NCBI GenBank assembly: GCA_022600575.1
Contig: JAHZKF010000050.1
Span: 1 to 63,503 of the forward strand
DNA: 63,503 nt
Direction of reading: 5' to 3'
Origin: Gammaproteobacteria bacterium
GTDB taxonomy: Bacteria; Pseudomonadota; Gammaproteobacteria; Legionellales; Legionellaceae
Shown: positions 46,540 through 57,788 of the stretch, one piece after another
Position numbering within the stretch: position 1 is the first letter of the stretch
Layout: each line of letters begins with the position of its first letter
Notes under the pieces: model-generated
The model's database searches: none
What the model was told of the DNA's origin: nothing
What the model saw: only the letters and a program-made list of their open reading frames with translations
Position numbers and translations under genes: made by a program

Positions 46540-47424
46540 ATGCATTTTAACCTCATCGGACCCGGCCGCGTCGGATTAGCTCTTGCTCATGCGCTCATTA
46601 ATACAAACCAGTACACACTTCTTGGTGTGTATCATCCACGCCTTACCTCAGCAAAAAAAGCGGTTCAATCGCTCGGATTTGGCACAGCTTATGACACCCT
46701 AAAAGCACTACCAGAAGCCGATATCACCTTTATCACAACCAAAGATCCAGACATTGAATCTATCGTCCAAGCCCTTGCAAAAGTCCAGAACTTAAAGCCT
46801 AAAAGCCTTATTGTGCATGCAAGCGGTATTTTAAGCTCAGACGTGCTGAAGCCTTTAAAAGAGCAGGGGACCTATATTGGAAGCTTGCACCCCTTAAAGG
46901 CCTTTGTCCAAAAAAACAGGCTCGAGCAAAACGCCTTTAAACAGATTTACTGTGCTGTTGAAGGCGATAAAGCAGCTGTCATTCAACTCACAGCCATTGG
47001 CCGCCTCCTTGATGCAACTGTTTTTCCCATTCATCCCAAAGAAAAAGCGACCTATCATACCGCGGCTATCATGGCTTCTAATTATTTAGTGACGCTTGCT
47101 GCTGAAGCAAGCACTTTGTTTGAATGCGCAGGTATCCCCAAAACAGATGTCCCCGCACTTTGTACAGGCCTCATGCAAACCAGTTTAGATAATTTAAAAC
47201 AAAGTGATACCGTACAAAATGCTCTGACAGGCCCCCTCATGCGCGGCGATATTAAAACCATTCAAAAACACTTGAAAGCGCTCGAGTCATCCCCATCAAA
47301 AACAGCTAAAACGCTCTACAAAACAGCAGGAATTGCCACATTACCACTAACCAACTTAAGCCCTGGCAAGATTCAAAATATCAAGGCACTTTTTCAAATA
47401 AAAGACGAACAACATGAACCATAG
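46540..47424 (+). CDS. Rossmann-fold DUF2520 protein
   Basis: A 294-residue protein with an N-terminal nucleotide-binding Rossmann fold (FNLIGPGRVGLALAHALI) and a C-terminal helical DUF2520 domain (SLHPLKAF; YHTAAIMASNYLVTLAAEAS; ALTGPLMRGDIKTIQKHL). The layout is like ketopantoate reductase or 3-hydroxyisobutyrate dehydrogenase relatives, so an NAD(P)-dependent reductase role is likely, but the substrate is unknown. It begins two bases after rsmD and overlaps the next gene by 11 bases. Confidence 0.88.
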   Translation: MHFNLIGPGRVGLALAHALINTNQYTLLGVYHPRLTSAKKAVQSLGFGTAYDTLKALPEADITFITTKDPDIESIVQALAKVQNLKPKSLIVHASGILSSDVLKPLKEQGTYIGSLHPLKAFVQKNRLEQNAFKQIYCAVEGDKAAVIQLTAIGRLLDATVFPIHPKEKATYHTAAIMASNYLVTLAAEASTLFECAGIPKTDVPALCTGLMQTSLDNLKQSDTVQNALTGPLMRGDIKTIQKHLKALESSPSKTAKTLYKTAGIATLPLTNLSPGKIQNIKALFQIKDEQHEP

Positions 47425-48679
47425 AATCGCGGCTTTTATCGAAGCCATGCTTCAAAACAACGCAACATCTGGAGTGCTATTGGCCGAAGCAGAAAATGAG
47501 CCTAGTGAACCACTTTTGCAATGTTATGCAGCCAGCCTTCATCTCTATGCCCAAACAGATGAAGACACATTAAAAGCAAAGACGCTTTTAAGTCGCACCA
47601 AAAAACATGCCGAAAAGTTATCACCCGTCGAAACACTCATGTTTCAAGCAATACAAGCTTGGAGCCAACAAAATTACCTCCGTGCACTCGATTTATTCAA
47701 ACACGTTCTAACAGTAAATCCTGAGTACTTACTCGCACTAAAATATGCCGAATGGCTTTTTTATGTGATTGGCCAAGCTTTTTATGCCGAACAGTTCCTT
47801 CAGCTATGTGAAAGTATAGCGCATCACCACAAACAAAATCCTTATTTTTTATCTATTTATGCCTTTGCCCTCGAGCTAGCTGGCAAGCAAAAAGATGCTT
47901 TACTTGTCGCAAACCACGCACTTGTCCTAAACCCCACATTAGCTTGGACTCAACATGCAATCGCCCATACACAGTTAATGCAGGGCAATATCCAAGCCAG
48001 TATTACAACGCTTCAAACCTATCAAAACGATTGGGGTATACTCACACCAACACTACAATCACACCTATATTGGCATTTGGCTCTGCTCCATATCGCAAAG
48101 CGCCAAGAATCAAGTGCCATGAATCTATTCCATCAACATATTTGGTCTAAAAGCACGCCTCAAAACACCGTTCTGGTGCAACAAGACGCCATTTCTTTTT
48201 TATGTCGCATGGAACTTGCCGGCATGCCACAAAGCCAGATCTGGCATGAAATTATTCATGAAATGACCCCTGTGATGACAAACCTTTATATGCCATTTAA
48301 TAATCTACATTACCTTTATGCTTGTGGGAAAAGTCAACGTGATGATCTCGCAGATGCTCTCCTCAATAAAGTTATCCTACATGCCAAGCAACAAGTTGGG
48401 CCCGCACAAATGATCTGGCAAACTGTCGGGCTACCAGCTCTTAGAGGCATATATGCCTTCTCTCTCTCAAAATACCAACAATCAGTTGATATATTTGAGC
48501 CCATTTTATCTCAAATAGGCTGTGTTGGTGGAAGTGATGCCGAAATTGAACTCTTTCATATGATATACTGCTTTGCTTTACTAAAGTGTAATGAGAAAAA
48601 TCAGGCGAAAATGCATTTTGAGACACACCTGATGCATTATCATAAAACCCCTTTACACGAATACTGGTTTTCAACTTAA
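47414..48679 (+). CDS. TTC38-like tetratricopeptide repeat protein
   Basis: A 421-residue all-helical protein similar to the TTC38 family. The clearest stretch is ANHALVLNPTLAWTQHAIAH followed by QLMQGNIQASITTLQTYQ and HLYWHLALLHIAKRQESSA, which matches the conserved TTC38 core (His, Trp and Asp/Asn positions). No signal peptide or membrane segment is present. The biochemical role of the family is not established; a scaffold is likely. It overlaps the DUF2520 gene by 11 bases and is followed by uup after seven bases. Confidence 0.82.
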   Translation: MNHRIAAFIEAMLQNNATSGVLLAEAENEPSEPLLQCYAASLHLYAQTDEDTLKAKTLLSRTKKHAEKLSPVETLMFQAIQAWSQQNYLRALDLFKHVLTVNPEYLLALKYAEWLFYVIGQAFYAEQFLQLCESIAHHHKQNPYFLSIYAFALELAGKQKDALLVANHALVLNPTLAWTQHAIAHTQLMQGNIQASITTLQTYQNDWGILTPTLQSHLYWHLALLHIAKRQESSAMNLFHQHIWSKSTPQNTVLVQQDAISFLCRMELAGMPQSQIWHEIIHEMTPVMTNLYMPFNNLHYLYACGKSQRDDLADALLNKVILHAKQQVGPAQMIWQTVGLPALRGIYAFSLSKYQQSVDIFEPILSQIGCVGGSDAEIELFHMIYCFALLKCNEKNQAKMHFETHLMHYHKTPLHEYWFST

Positions 48680-48686
48680 AATACTT

Positions 48687-50537
48687 ATGAGCCTATTATC
48701 CCTCAATCATGTTTCGCTGAACTTGGCCAACAATACCATTCTTAACCAAGTGAATTGGCAAATTCACGCCAAAGAACGTATTGCCCTTGTGGGGCGAAAT
48801 GGTGCTGGCAAATCAACCTTGCTCAAACTCTTACAAGGCCAGATTACCCCTGATAAAGGCACCATTCAAAAACAAAATAACTTACGTATTGCAAGCCTCA
48901 TGCAAGATGTCCCTGTCAGTCTTAATGAAACGGTATATCACTTTCTCGTTAAGCAATTAGGCTCCCTTGGAGAAGTATTAACCCAATATTATGAAGCTAC
49001 TCTTGACAATAACACCACCAAAATGGCTGCCTGCCAAGAACAAATAGACGCTGAAAACGCTTGGGATATCCTCCCCCAAATCGATGCCATGGCAAATCAC
49101 TTAACACTTCCTTTAAACAGCCCTATTAATAGCCTTTCGGGTGGGATGCGCCGTCGCGCCCTACTCGGTGCTGCCTTACTTGCTAAAGCCGATTTACTAC
49201 TCCTTGATGAGCCAACCAATCATTTAGATATTCATACCATTGAGTGGCTTGAAACATACCTTAAAAACTATCCTGGAACACTTTTAGTGGTTACGCATGA
49301 CAGGGCCTTTTTAACACGCATTTCAACCTCAATTGTAGAAATTGATAGAGGCAATCTTCATACTTACGCCTGTGATTACAACACCTATCTAGACCGCCAA
49401 GAGGCCATGCGCGCATCAGAGCAGACCCAAAACAAATTATTCGACAAGCGTCTAAAAGAAGAAGAAGTCTGGTTACGCCAAGGCATTAAAGCACGACGAA
49501 CACGCAACGAGGGGCGTGTCCGAAGCTTAGAGGCCATGCGAGAAACCCGACGTGCACGACGAGAACAAGCAGGGCGTGCAAAATCACTTGCACTGGATGT
49601 CACTTCTTCTGGAAAATTAGTCATTGAGGCCGAACAACTCAACTATCAGCTCAAGCAACAACTTTTAATTCGTGATTTTTCATGTCGTTTTATGCGCGGT
49701 GATAAAATCGGCATTATTGGTCCTAACGGCTGCGGTAAAACCACACTCATACGCTTGCTTCTTAATGATTTAGCCCCCACATCAGGCAAAGTGCACCTCG
49801 GAACAAACCTAAATATTGCTTATTTTGATCAACTACGTCGAGAACTCGATGAAAAACAAACCGTTATGGAAAACGTCGCAGATGGGGCTGATTTTGTAAC
49901 TATTAATGGTCAAAGCAAACACGTTGCTTCCTACTTACGAGATTTTTTATTTTCACCCGACCGTTTTAACCAACCCGTTTTTTCTTTATCAGGCGGAGAA
50001 CGCAACCGCCTCTTACTTGCTAAACTATTTGCAAAACCCGTTAATCTGCTCATCATGGATGAGCCAACCAACGATTTAGACATTGAAACCCTCGAATTAC
50101 TCGAATCCATGCTCGCCGACTATCCTGGCACCTTACTGTTAATTAGTCATGATAGAGCCTTTCTCAATCACATTGTCACCAGTATTTTAGTCTTTGAAGG
50201 CGAAGGTCATATTTACGAACATGTTGGTGGCTATGATGATTATTATCGCTACAAAAAAGAAACCCTTGAATTCAAAAAAGATAAACCGCCATTGCAAACC
50301 AAAACAAATCATAAACCAAATTTAAATTCATCTGAACAGCGTGAACTCAAGCAATTACCCAAAAAAATTGAAACTTTAGAAAAACAAATTGAAACCATGC
50401 ACATCGAAATGGCCTCACCCGATTTTTACCAACGCGAAGCCGATGCCATCACACAATTAACCAATAAACTAGAAACACTCGAAGCAACACTCAGCGAAGC
50501 TTATGCACGCTGGGAAAGATTAGAAAATAACACTTAA
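48687..50537 (+). CDS. uup: ABC-F ATPase Uup
   Basis: Cytoplasmic ABC-F protein linked to ribosome function and DNA stability. The 616-residue chain has two ATPase domains: Walker A GRNGAGKSTLLKLL and GPNGCGKTTLIRLL; signatures LSGGMRRRALLGAA and LSGGERNRLLLAKL. The P-site linker between them is Arg-rich (RRTRNEGRVRSLEAMRETRR). The C-terminal 80 residues form a coiled coil (LKQLPKKIETLEKQIETMHI), which is the Uup-specific domain and separates it from EttA, YbiT and YheS. It is the last gene of this rightward cluster. Confidence 0.95.
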   Translation: MSLLSLNHVSLNLANNTILNQVNWQIHAKERIALVGRNGAGKSTLLKLLQGQITPDKGTIQKQNNLRIASLMQDVPVSLNETVYHFLVKQLGSLGEVLTQYYEATLDNNTTKMAACQEQIDAENAWDILPQIDAMANHLTLPLNSPINSLSGGMRRRALLGAALLAKADLLLLDEPTNHLDIHTIEWLETYLKNYPGTLLVVTHDRAFLTRISTSIVEIDRGNLHTYACDYNTYLDRQEAMRASEQTQNKLFDKRLKEEEVWLRQGIKARRTRNEGRVRSLEAMRETRRARREQAGRAKSLALDVTSSGKLVIEAEQLNYQLKQQLLIRDFSCRFMRGDKIGIIGPNGCGKTTLIRLLLNDLAPTSGKVHLGTNLNIAYFDQLRRELDEKQTVMENVADGADFVTINGQSKHVASYLRDFLFSPDRFNQPVFSLSGGERNRLLLAKLFAKPVNLLIMDEPTNDLDIETLELLESMLADYPGTLLLISHDRAFLNHIVTSILVFEGEGHIYEHVGGYDDYYRYKKETLEFKKDKPPLQTKTNHKPNLNSSEQRELKQLPKKIETLEKQIETMHIEMASPDFYQREADAITQLTNKLETLEATLSEAYARWERLENNT

Positions 50538-50640
50538 CTTTACACATACACTGTAGTTCATCAATCCTAAATTTTTCTAGGATAAACTTTTAGTTTCCGT
50601 TAAAATAACGCAACTTCATTCAACCAACCAATACGTTGTC

Positions 50641-51087
50641 ATGCGTTTTTCCTTAATGCTCTATCTTGGTTTGCTGTGTGCTCTTTCAAACGTTCACGCA
50701 TACACCCCAACCCTTCAAAATATCGATGGACATGAAATCACACTTAAATCACTGAAAGGAAAATGGGTGTACATTAACTATTGGGCCAGCTGGTGCGCGC
50801 CTTGCTTGCATGAAATTCCCGAAATCAACCGTTTTTATCAACAGTACAAAACCAAAAACATTGCCATATTTGGTGTCAATTATGATGGCCTTTCTTCAGA
50901 TGAACAACGTCCTCTCATTGAAAAATATCAACTCAACTACCCAAGCTTAGGCATCGACCCGGCTGATGCATTAAAGCTTGGCGATATTAGAGGCGTTCCC
51001 GTCACATTTGTATTTAACCCAGAAGGAAAGTTATTCGATATCAAATACGGTGAACAAACTGTCAAAAGTTTAAGCGCCTACCTTTAA
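50641..51087 (+). CDS. exported thioredoxin-like (TlpA-type) protein
   Basis: A 148-residue protein with a signal peptide ([17 protein letters not shown]) and a thioredoxin fold carrying the redox motif CAPC in [16 protein letters not shown]. The cis-proline region is [10 protein letters not shown]. It is probably a periplasmic thiol reductase of the TlpA/ResA type; the partner is unknown. The 3' end overlaps the convergent Hfq-like gene by four bases. The promoter region contains no clear terminator for uup beyond a 6-bp hairpin near 50564-50583. Confidence 0.88.
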   Translation: MRFSLMLYLGLLCALSNVHAYTPTLQNIDGHEITLKSLKGKWVYINYWASWCAPCLHEIPEINRFYQQYKTKNIAIFGVNYDGLSSDEQRPLIEKYQLNYPSLGIDPADALKLGDIRGVPVTFVFNPEGKLFDIKYGEQTVKSLSAYL

Positions 51088-51290
51088 TCTTGTCGTGCTG
51101 GCACAACCGTTGAGATAGCGTGTTTATAAACCATTTGGGTTACACCATTTTTTAGGGTAATAACACGCTCATCAACATGCTCTATGCTGCCATGTAATTT
51201 AATGCCATTCACCAAAAAAATAGAAACAGGAACATGATTATCATGTAACCGTTGCAGAAACGCCATTTCTAACGCATGTGTATCAGACAT
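51084..51290 (-). CDS. divergent Hfq-like RNA-binding protein (Sm fold)
   Basis: A 68-residue protein that aligns with E. coli Hfq without gaps. The Sm core is kept: [15 protein letters not shown] and [13 protein letters not shown], including K56 and H57. But key residues differ: proximal-face Q8, D9, Q41 and F42 are E, M, E and R; rim R16, R17 and R19 are H, D and H; distal Y25 and Q33 are F and H. The disordered C-terminal tail is absent. AAGGAG lies upstream of the ATG. In L. pneumophila the standard hfq sits beside hflX; there is no hflX here, so this is probably a second, specialised paralogue. Changed RNA binding is inferred. Confidence 0.9.
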   Translation of the reverse strand: MSDTHALEMAFLQRLHDNHVPVSIFLVNGIKLHGSIEHVDERVITLKNGVTQMVYKHAISTVVPARQD

Positions 51291-51450
51291 TGCCTTCTCC
51301 TTATTATTTTATGGCATTTATTTGTCTAGTATGATTCATATATGTCGTCAAAAGTATCAAAATCTTTAACTTTTCTACATTTTAACTATTTGAGTGTTGT
51401 TATCCCTTATTTTTTCTTTTACTCTGTTTAATAATTTCAAAGGAACTGGA

Positions 51451-52848
51451 ATGATTTTTATGACGCGTTTAATCCGTTTTTGTTCGCTTGCCGCTTTCTT
51501 AGTTCATATCCCCACCATTTCATACGCACTCGAGATGTTTAACACGCAAGCCTCTTTCAGCCAAGCTGAATTAAGCCTCGAATATCGCCTTCGAGCCCCC
51601 TTCGAACAACCCGAACCAAACGAGCCTTTAGCTATACGAGCCGCGGATTACAGCGATGCAACCCTCATGTTTACAACGGATTCTCCCACCCTTGAAATGC
51701 TAACATCTGGCTCTAATGGCATGCTCACTGGTAATTTTCAAAATGCACAGGGAGAAGATACTACATTGGCTTTGGGCTCTTTCCAACGCATATTTCACAC
51801 CCCTTACAGGTCTCTCGCTAGTTTACCTAGCAACTCAATAATGGCACAACTACTGATGACACCTTCTCAGTTCTCCCCTGTTTTTACCCGCATCTTAGGC
51901 CCTCAAAGGACTGTACACGCGATTGGCTGTCTCGCACCTGGTCTTAACTGTCAAAAACTAACACTTAAAACTAATCCACGCATTGTTTTTGGCCTTATTC
52001 GAGCTCAAACTTTATTCTCCGCACCTCAAATAACACAGTTTGCTTATGGAAACCCTCAAGCACAAACCGGCATTCAAAGGCCACTGGCTTTTGATTATGA
52101 CCTAAAAAGGCGAAACGTTTGGAGCCTTGAGGGCAGAGCCGACATCATCACAAAATGGTCTGTAGACCCTGTCACTGGCTTATTTTATGAGCGCAGGCAG
52201 GAAACGGCTTATGTCGGCACAGGCGCCTCTGATATAACTGTTTCACCGACCGGTAACGTAGCTTTTATTGCTGATGATAGCGGTGTTACGACTTGCTCTG
52301 GTACCGGTGGTGTTTGGAGTAACTGCAAGCCCTTACCCAATACTGGAGCTCCCTTAGCAAACATACGGTTCGTAAAGCTTAACGTCACAGGACGAATGCT
52401 GTGGGCTATTTCACGAACAGATGCAGCCCTTTTCGGCTGCCCCATCAATCAGGCTACTGGCATCACTCACTGTAAGAAATTTACCAATACGGGTCCAGTA
52501 CTTACCCTCCTAGGTAGGCCCGCTTTCATCGGCACCAGAATGGCTATTGCTGCTGGAGATACTGTGGCAGCTTGTCAGGTTAATATGGCAGATGCCTCAT
52601 ATGCATGCTTATCGGTTATCGATTTTGGCGCACCGGTTACCGGTATCTCCAACCCTATAGACGTTGATCTTACCCCTGGAGCCCGACAAGCTAGCTTTGT
52701 TGTAACTCTCCGTGACACAAGTGAGGCTTACCCAAGTACCGTACAAACCCTTACCATTAAGGAAATAGGAGATACTTTCACTGCCACGGCGACTCAGGCA
52801 ACGCCTAATGTGATAGACGCAGCGGCAGTAAGCCCTGTGGCGCTTTAA
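51451..52848 (+). CDS. exported Cys-rich repeat protein (beta-propeller-like), unknown function
   Basis: A 465-residue protein from the ATG at 51451, chosen over 51394 because AAAGGA lies upstream and the signal peptide (RLIRFCSLAAFLVHIPTISY) follows directly. The C-terminal half holds repeats with paired cysteines spaced about 9-12 apart: CSGTGGVWSNC, CPINQATGITHC and CQVNMADASYAC, each followed by a strand. The spacing suggests propeller blades closed by disulfides. An earlier CLAPGLNC pair may belong to the same series. Similar C-x-C repeat proteins occur in Legionella, but I cannot assign a function. It is located between the Hfq-like gene and an outer membrane protein gene. Confidence 0.75.
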   Translation: MIFMTRLIRFCSLAAFLVHIPTISYALEMFNTQASFSQAELSLEYRLRAPFEQPEPNEPLAIRAADYSDATLMFTTDSPTLEMLTSGSNGMLTGNFQNAQGEDTTLALGSFQRIFHTPYRSLASLPSNSIMAQLLMTPSQFSPVFTRILGPQRTVHAIGCLAPGLNCQKLTLKTNPRIVFGLIRAQTLFSAPQITQFAYGNPQAQTGIQRPLAFDYDLKRRNVWSLEGRADIITKWSVDPVTGLFYERRQETAYVGTGASDITVSPTGNVAFIADDSGVTTCSGTGGVWSNCKPLPNTGAPLANIRFVKLNVTGRMLWAISRTDAALFGCPINQATGITHCKKFTNTGPVLTLLGRPAFIGTRMAIAAGDTVAACQVNMADASYACLSVIDFGAPVTGISNPIDVDLTPGARQASFVVTLRDTSEAYPSTVQTLTIKEIGDTFTATATQATPNVIDAAAVSPVAL

Positions 52849-52900
52849 AGATGTGTTTAATCCAGCCCATGAAAAATAAGATTAACAATAAGGACCAAGC

Positions 52901-53704
52901 ATGATTAAATTTAAAAAAGTTTTGACCACTACCTTGTCTCTGCTCTTAAGCATGACTTTACATGCAGGCACAGCAGCCGAAAAAACCGATAAGGGGTTTA
53001 GTCTTGATGATCTAAAGTCGAAATTTAGTCTTGATGACCTTAAGTTAAGCAAACTCAACGAAGATACTTCTTGGCTCTTACATATAGGGGGATTCTTTTC
53101 TCATCAAGGGGTAGAACAACATATTAATTTAAACGGTTTAGTCGGTAACGACTATAGCCCAACCCGAAGAAACTCGGGCAATGTGATTGTGGGAGTTGGC
53201 TTATTAAGACCCGGAACATCATATAAAACCGTTGATTTTGAGTACGGTGTGCAATTGTATTATTTGTCCGGAACCACAACCAGTGGTGTGATTAGTATAG
53301 AAAACGTACTTCCTAATCTTTCTTACAGCTATACCACAACCTTCTTACCACTCTATGCAAACGTAAAAGCGAATATTGAAACCCAGTTTGATAAAACCAA
53401 ACTAACACTCGATGTAGGGGTTGGACCTGACTTTATGACCTTAACCCGCTATAGAGAAGCACCTCGCACTGCGGCAACCATTCCAAATAGCTTTTATTCC
53501 AGACAAACAAAAACACAATTTGCGACCTTATTTGGGGTAGGGCTTAAATCTGACAAATTTGCAGATGGCGGCTCGCTTGAAATTGCTTACAAGTTTTTCT
53601 ACCTCGGCCAAAGCAAATTCACGCCTAATAACAACCAAGTACTCAATAGCTTAAATACAGGCTCTGTATTTGCGAATGCAATTACACTCACCGCTCGAAC
53701 TTAA
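52901..53704 (+). CDS. predicted outer membrane protein with an N-terminal short repeat
   Basis: A 267-residue exported protein. The signal peptide (KKVLTTTLSLLLSMTLHAG) is followed by a repeated heptad FSLDDLK occurring twice (about residues 31-37 and 40-46), then a region of alternating strands rich in Gly, Tyr and Thr that looks like a beta-barrel (GGFFSHQGVEQHINL; FEYGVQLYYLSG; ANAITLTART). No lipobox is seen. AAGGAC lies upstream of the ATG. A strong hairpin follows its stop. Function unknown. Confidence 0.75.
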   Translation: MIKFKKVLTTTLSLLLSMTLHAGTAAEKTDKGFSLDDLKSKFSLDDLKLSKLNEDTSWLLHIGGFFSHQGVEQHINLNGLVGNDYSPTRRNSGNVIVGVGLLRPGTSYKTVDFEYGVQLYYLSGTTTSGVISIENVLPNLSYSYTTTFLPLYANVKANIETQFDKTKLTLDVGVGPDFMTLTRYREAPRTAATIPNSFYSRQTKTQFATLFGVGLKSDKFADGGSLEIAYKFFYLGQSKFTPNNNQVLNSLNTGSVFANAITLTART

Positions 53705-53710
53705 TCTCGA

Positions 53711-53744
53711 TTAGCGCATGAAAAAATCTGTTTTCATGCGCTAA
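53711..53744 (+). terminator. 14-bp hairpin after the outer membrane protein gene
   Basis: A perfect 14-bp inverted repeat (TTAGCGCATGAAAA with TTTTCATGCGCTAA) around a 6-base loop, starting six bases after the stop. There is no long T run after it, so it may work as a terminator or a mRNA 3' stabilising structure. It separates this gene from sodC. Confidence 0.65.
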
Positions 53745-53804
53745 TACTTGCAAATAAACACATGAATCATTAGATTATTAATAATCATAATCAACCGTTG
53801 AATC

Positions 53805-54296
53805 ATGATGCTCAAACGCTCATTTACTACTTTTATTTTTTTATGCTTCGGTTTAAATACATATGCATCAAACATCACCGTAAAAATCTATGGGACTGGT
53901 GATGAACATCAAGCTAAAGGAACCATCTCATTTGAAGACAGTCCCGGTGGCCTTTTAATCAAACCTCACTTACATGATTTACCGCCAGGCCCTCATGGTT
54001 TTCATATACACCAAAATCCGAGCTGTCGTAACGAAGGTATGGCTGCAGGCGGACACTTTGATCCAAAACAAACAAATACCCATCTTGGCCCTTATGAAAA
54101 TGGGCATCAAGGTGATTTACCCGTGATATATGTGAATGCCGATAATGAAAGCTCCTCTTCTTTAATAGCGCCTCATCTTAATATTGAAAACATCAAGGGA
54201 CATAGCATCATTATTCATGCTGGTGGAGATAATTACACAAACGCCCCTCCTATGGGTGGCGGAGGCCCCCGAATTGCTTGTGGTGTTATTCGGTGA
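53805..54296 (+). CDS. sodC: Cu/Zn superoxide dismutase, periplasmic
   Basis: Converts superoxide to hydrogen peroxide and oxygen in the periplasm. The 163-residue protein has a signal peptide (KRSFTTFIFLCFGLNTYA). Metal and structural motifs are complete: HGFHIHQNPSC (copper ligands and first disulfide Cys), GGHFDPKQTNTHLGPYENGH (zinc region) and HAGGDNYTNAPPMGGGGPRI with the late Cys in ACGVIR. The stop codon overlaps the GTG of the following hydrolase gene. Periplasmic SodC is known to protect intracellular bacteria against host oxidative bursts. Confidence 0.96.
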   Translation: MMLKRSFTTFIFLCFGLNTYASNITVKIYGTGDEHQAKGTISFEDSPGGLLIKPHLHDLPPGPHGFHIHQNPSCRNEGMAAGGHFDPKQTNTHLGPYENGHQGDLPVIYVNADNESSSSLIAPHLNIENIKGHSIIIHAGGDNYTNAPPMGGGGPRIACGVIR

Positions 54297-55096
54297 CCAA
54301 GCCCACCGATTGGCTATGGGCACTCCTTGCTTTTATTTTACTGGGAGCACTCTTTTTTTATTTTTTCCAGCGAATCCTAATTTATGTTCCCTCAAAAATA
54401 ACACCAAACAGAAAAACATTTCATGCAGAAGACATGCAACGTGTTCGTTTTAGCACGCTTGATAACATTTCTTTAAATGCCTGGTATAAATCCGCCGCCA
54501 ACAGAAAACCTACCGTGATTATTTTTCATGGCAATGCAGGACATATTGGCTTTCGTGCACCCCTTGCACATCAATTGATTCAACATGGTTTTGGGGTTCT
54601 TTTGCTCGAATATCGCGGATATGGTGGTAACCCAGGAAAACCAACCGAGCAAGGCCTTTATCAAGATGCCCGTGCAGGAATAGCCTTCCTAAAACAACAA
54701 GGTATATCCACTCAAAACATCGTTTTATATGGAGAATCTCTCGGCACAGGCGTTGCGACACAAATGGCAACAGAACACCCTAAAACATGTGCACTTATCT
54801 TACAATCACCTTATACAAATCTCGCTGCAATAGGACAATATCACTATCCGTGGATTCCCATTGCCCCTTGGGACAAGTTTGATTCACTAGGACGCATTAA
54901 AAGCATCCACACCCCCCTTTTAATCCTTCATGGTACCCAAGACACCATTATTCCTTTTGCAGAGGGCAGAAGCTTATTTAAAGCCGCCAACCAACCCAAA
55001 CAATGGGTTACACTCGAAAATCAGGGTCACGGTGGATTATGGACACCTGATTTTATCAAAAAAGTCAGTGGTTTTATTGAGCATCACTGTAGATAA
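54293..55096 (+). CDS. membrane-anchored alpha/beta hydrolase (ABHD13/Bem46-like)
   Basis: A 267-residue serine hydrolase with an N-terminal transmembrane helix (WLWALLAFILLGALFFYFFQ). The nucleophile elbow is GESLG (about residue 150), the oxyanion region is IIFHGNAGHIGF, and the late acid and His lie in GTQDTIIPF and NQGHGGLW. The frame begins with a TTG at 54278; the GTG at 54293 overlaps the sodC stop by four bases (GTGA), a common coupling, and I use it. Bem46-like hydrolases have no settled substrate. Confidence 0.88.
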   Translation: MTKPTDWLWALLAFILLGALFFYFFQRILIYVPSKITPNRKTFHAEDMQRVRFSTLDNISLNAWYKSAANRKPTVIIFHGNAGHIGFRAPLAHQLIQHGFGVLLLEYRGYGGNPGKPTEQGLYQDARAGIAFLKQQGISTQNIVLYGESLGTGVATQMATEHPKTCALILQSPYTNLAAIGQYHYPWIPIAPWDKFDSLGRIKSIHTPLLILHGTQDTIIPFAEGRSLFKAANQPKQWVTLENQGHGGLWTPDFIKKVSGFIEHHCR

Positions 55097-55227
55097 CCCA
55101 ACCGACTATACCACCCCTGTAAGTCATATCTTACAACTTAACCCGCGTTTCACATCGTGACACGCTTAAGGAAAACGGTATACTTGTTTTCCAAGGGATG
55201 ACAAGGATTGTCTGACAGGATGTCACC

Positions 55228-57675
<2,448 letters not shown>

Positions 57676-57788
57676 TTAAATTAGGCAAGTATTGTAGCAT
57701 GAACAGGTGAAGACTTATATGAGAAGTCCCAAGCCCCCACCTGAGTAAAAGCAACTCTATTTGGTTAAATAAAAATATGCTTGCGTAT

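Noticed and set aside
55168-55193. Inverted repeat GGAAAAC/GTTTTCC between the alpha/beta hydrolase and gyrB as a terminator
   Set aside because: The stem is 7 bp and AT-rich with no T run on either strand, so it is too weak to call.
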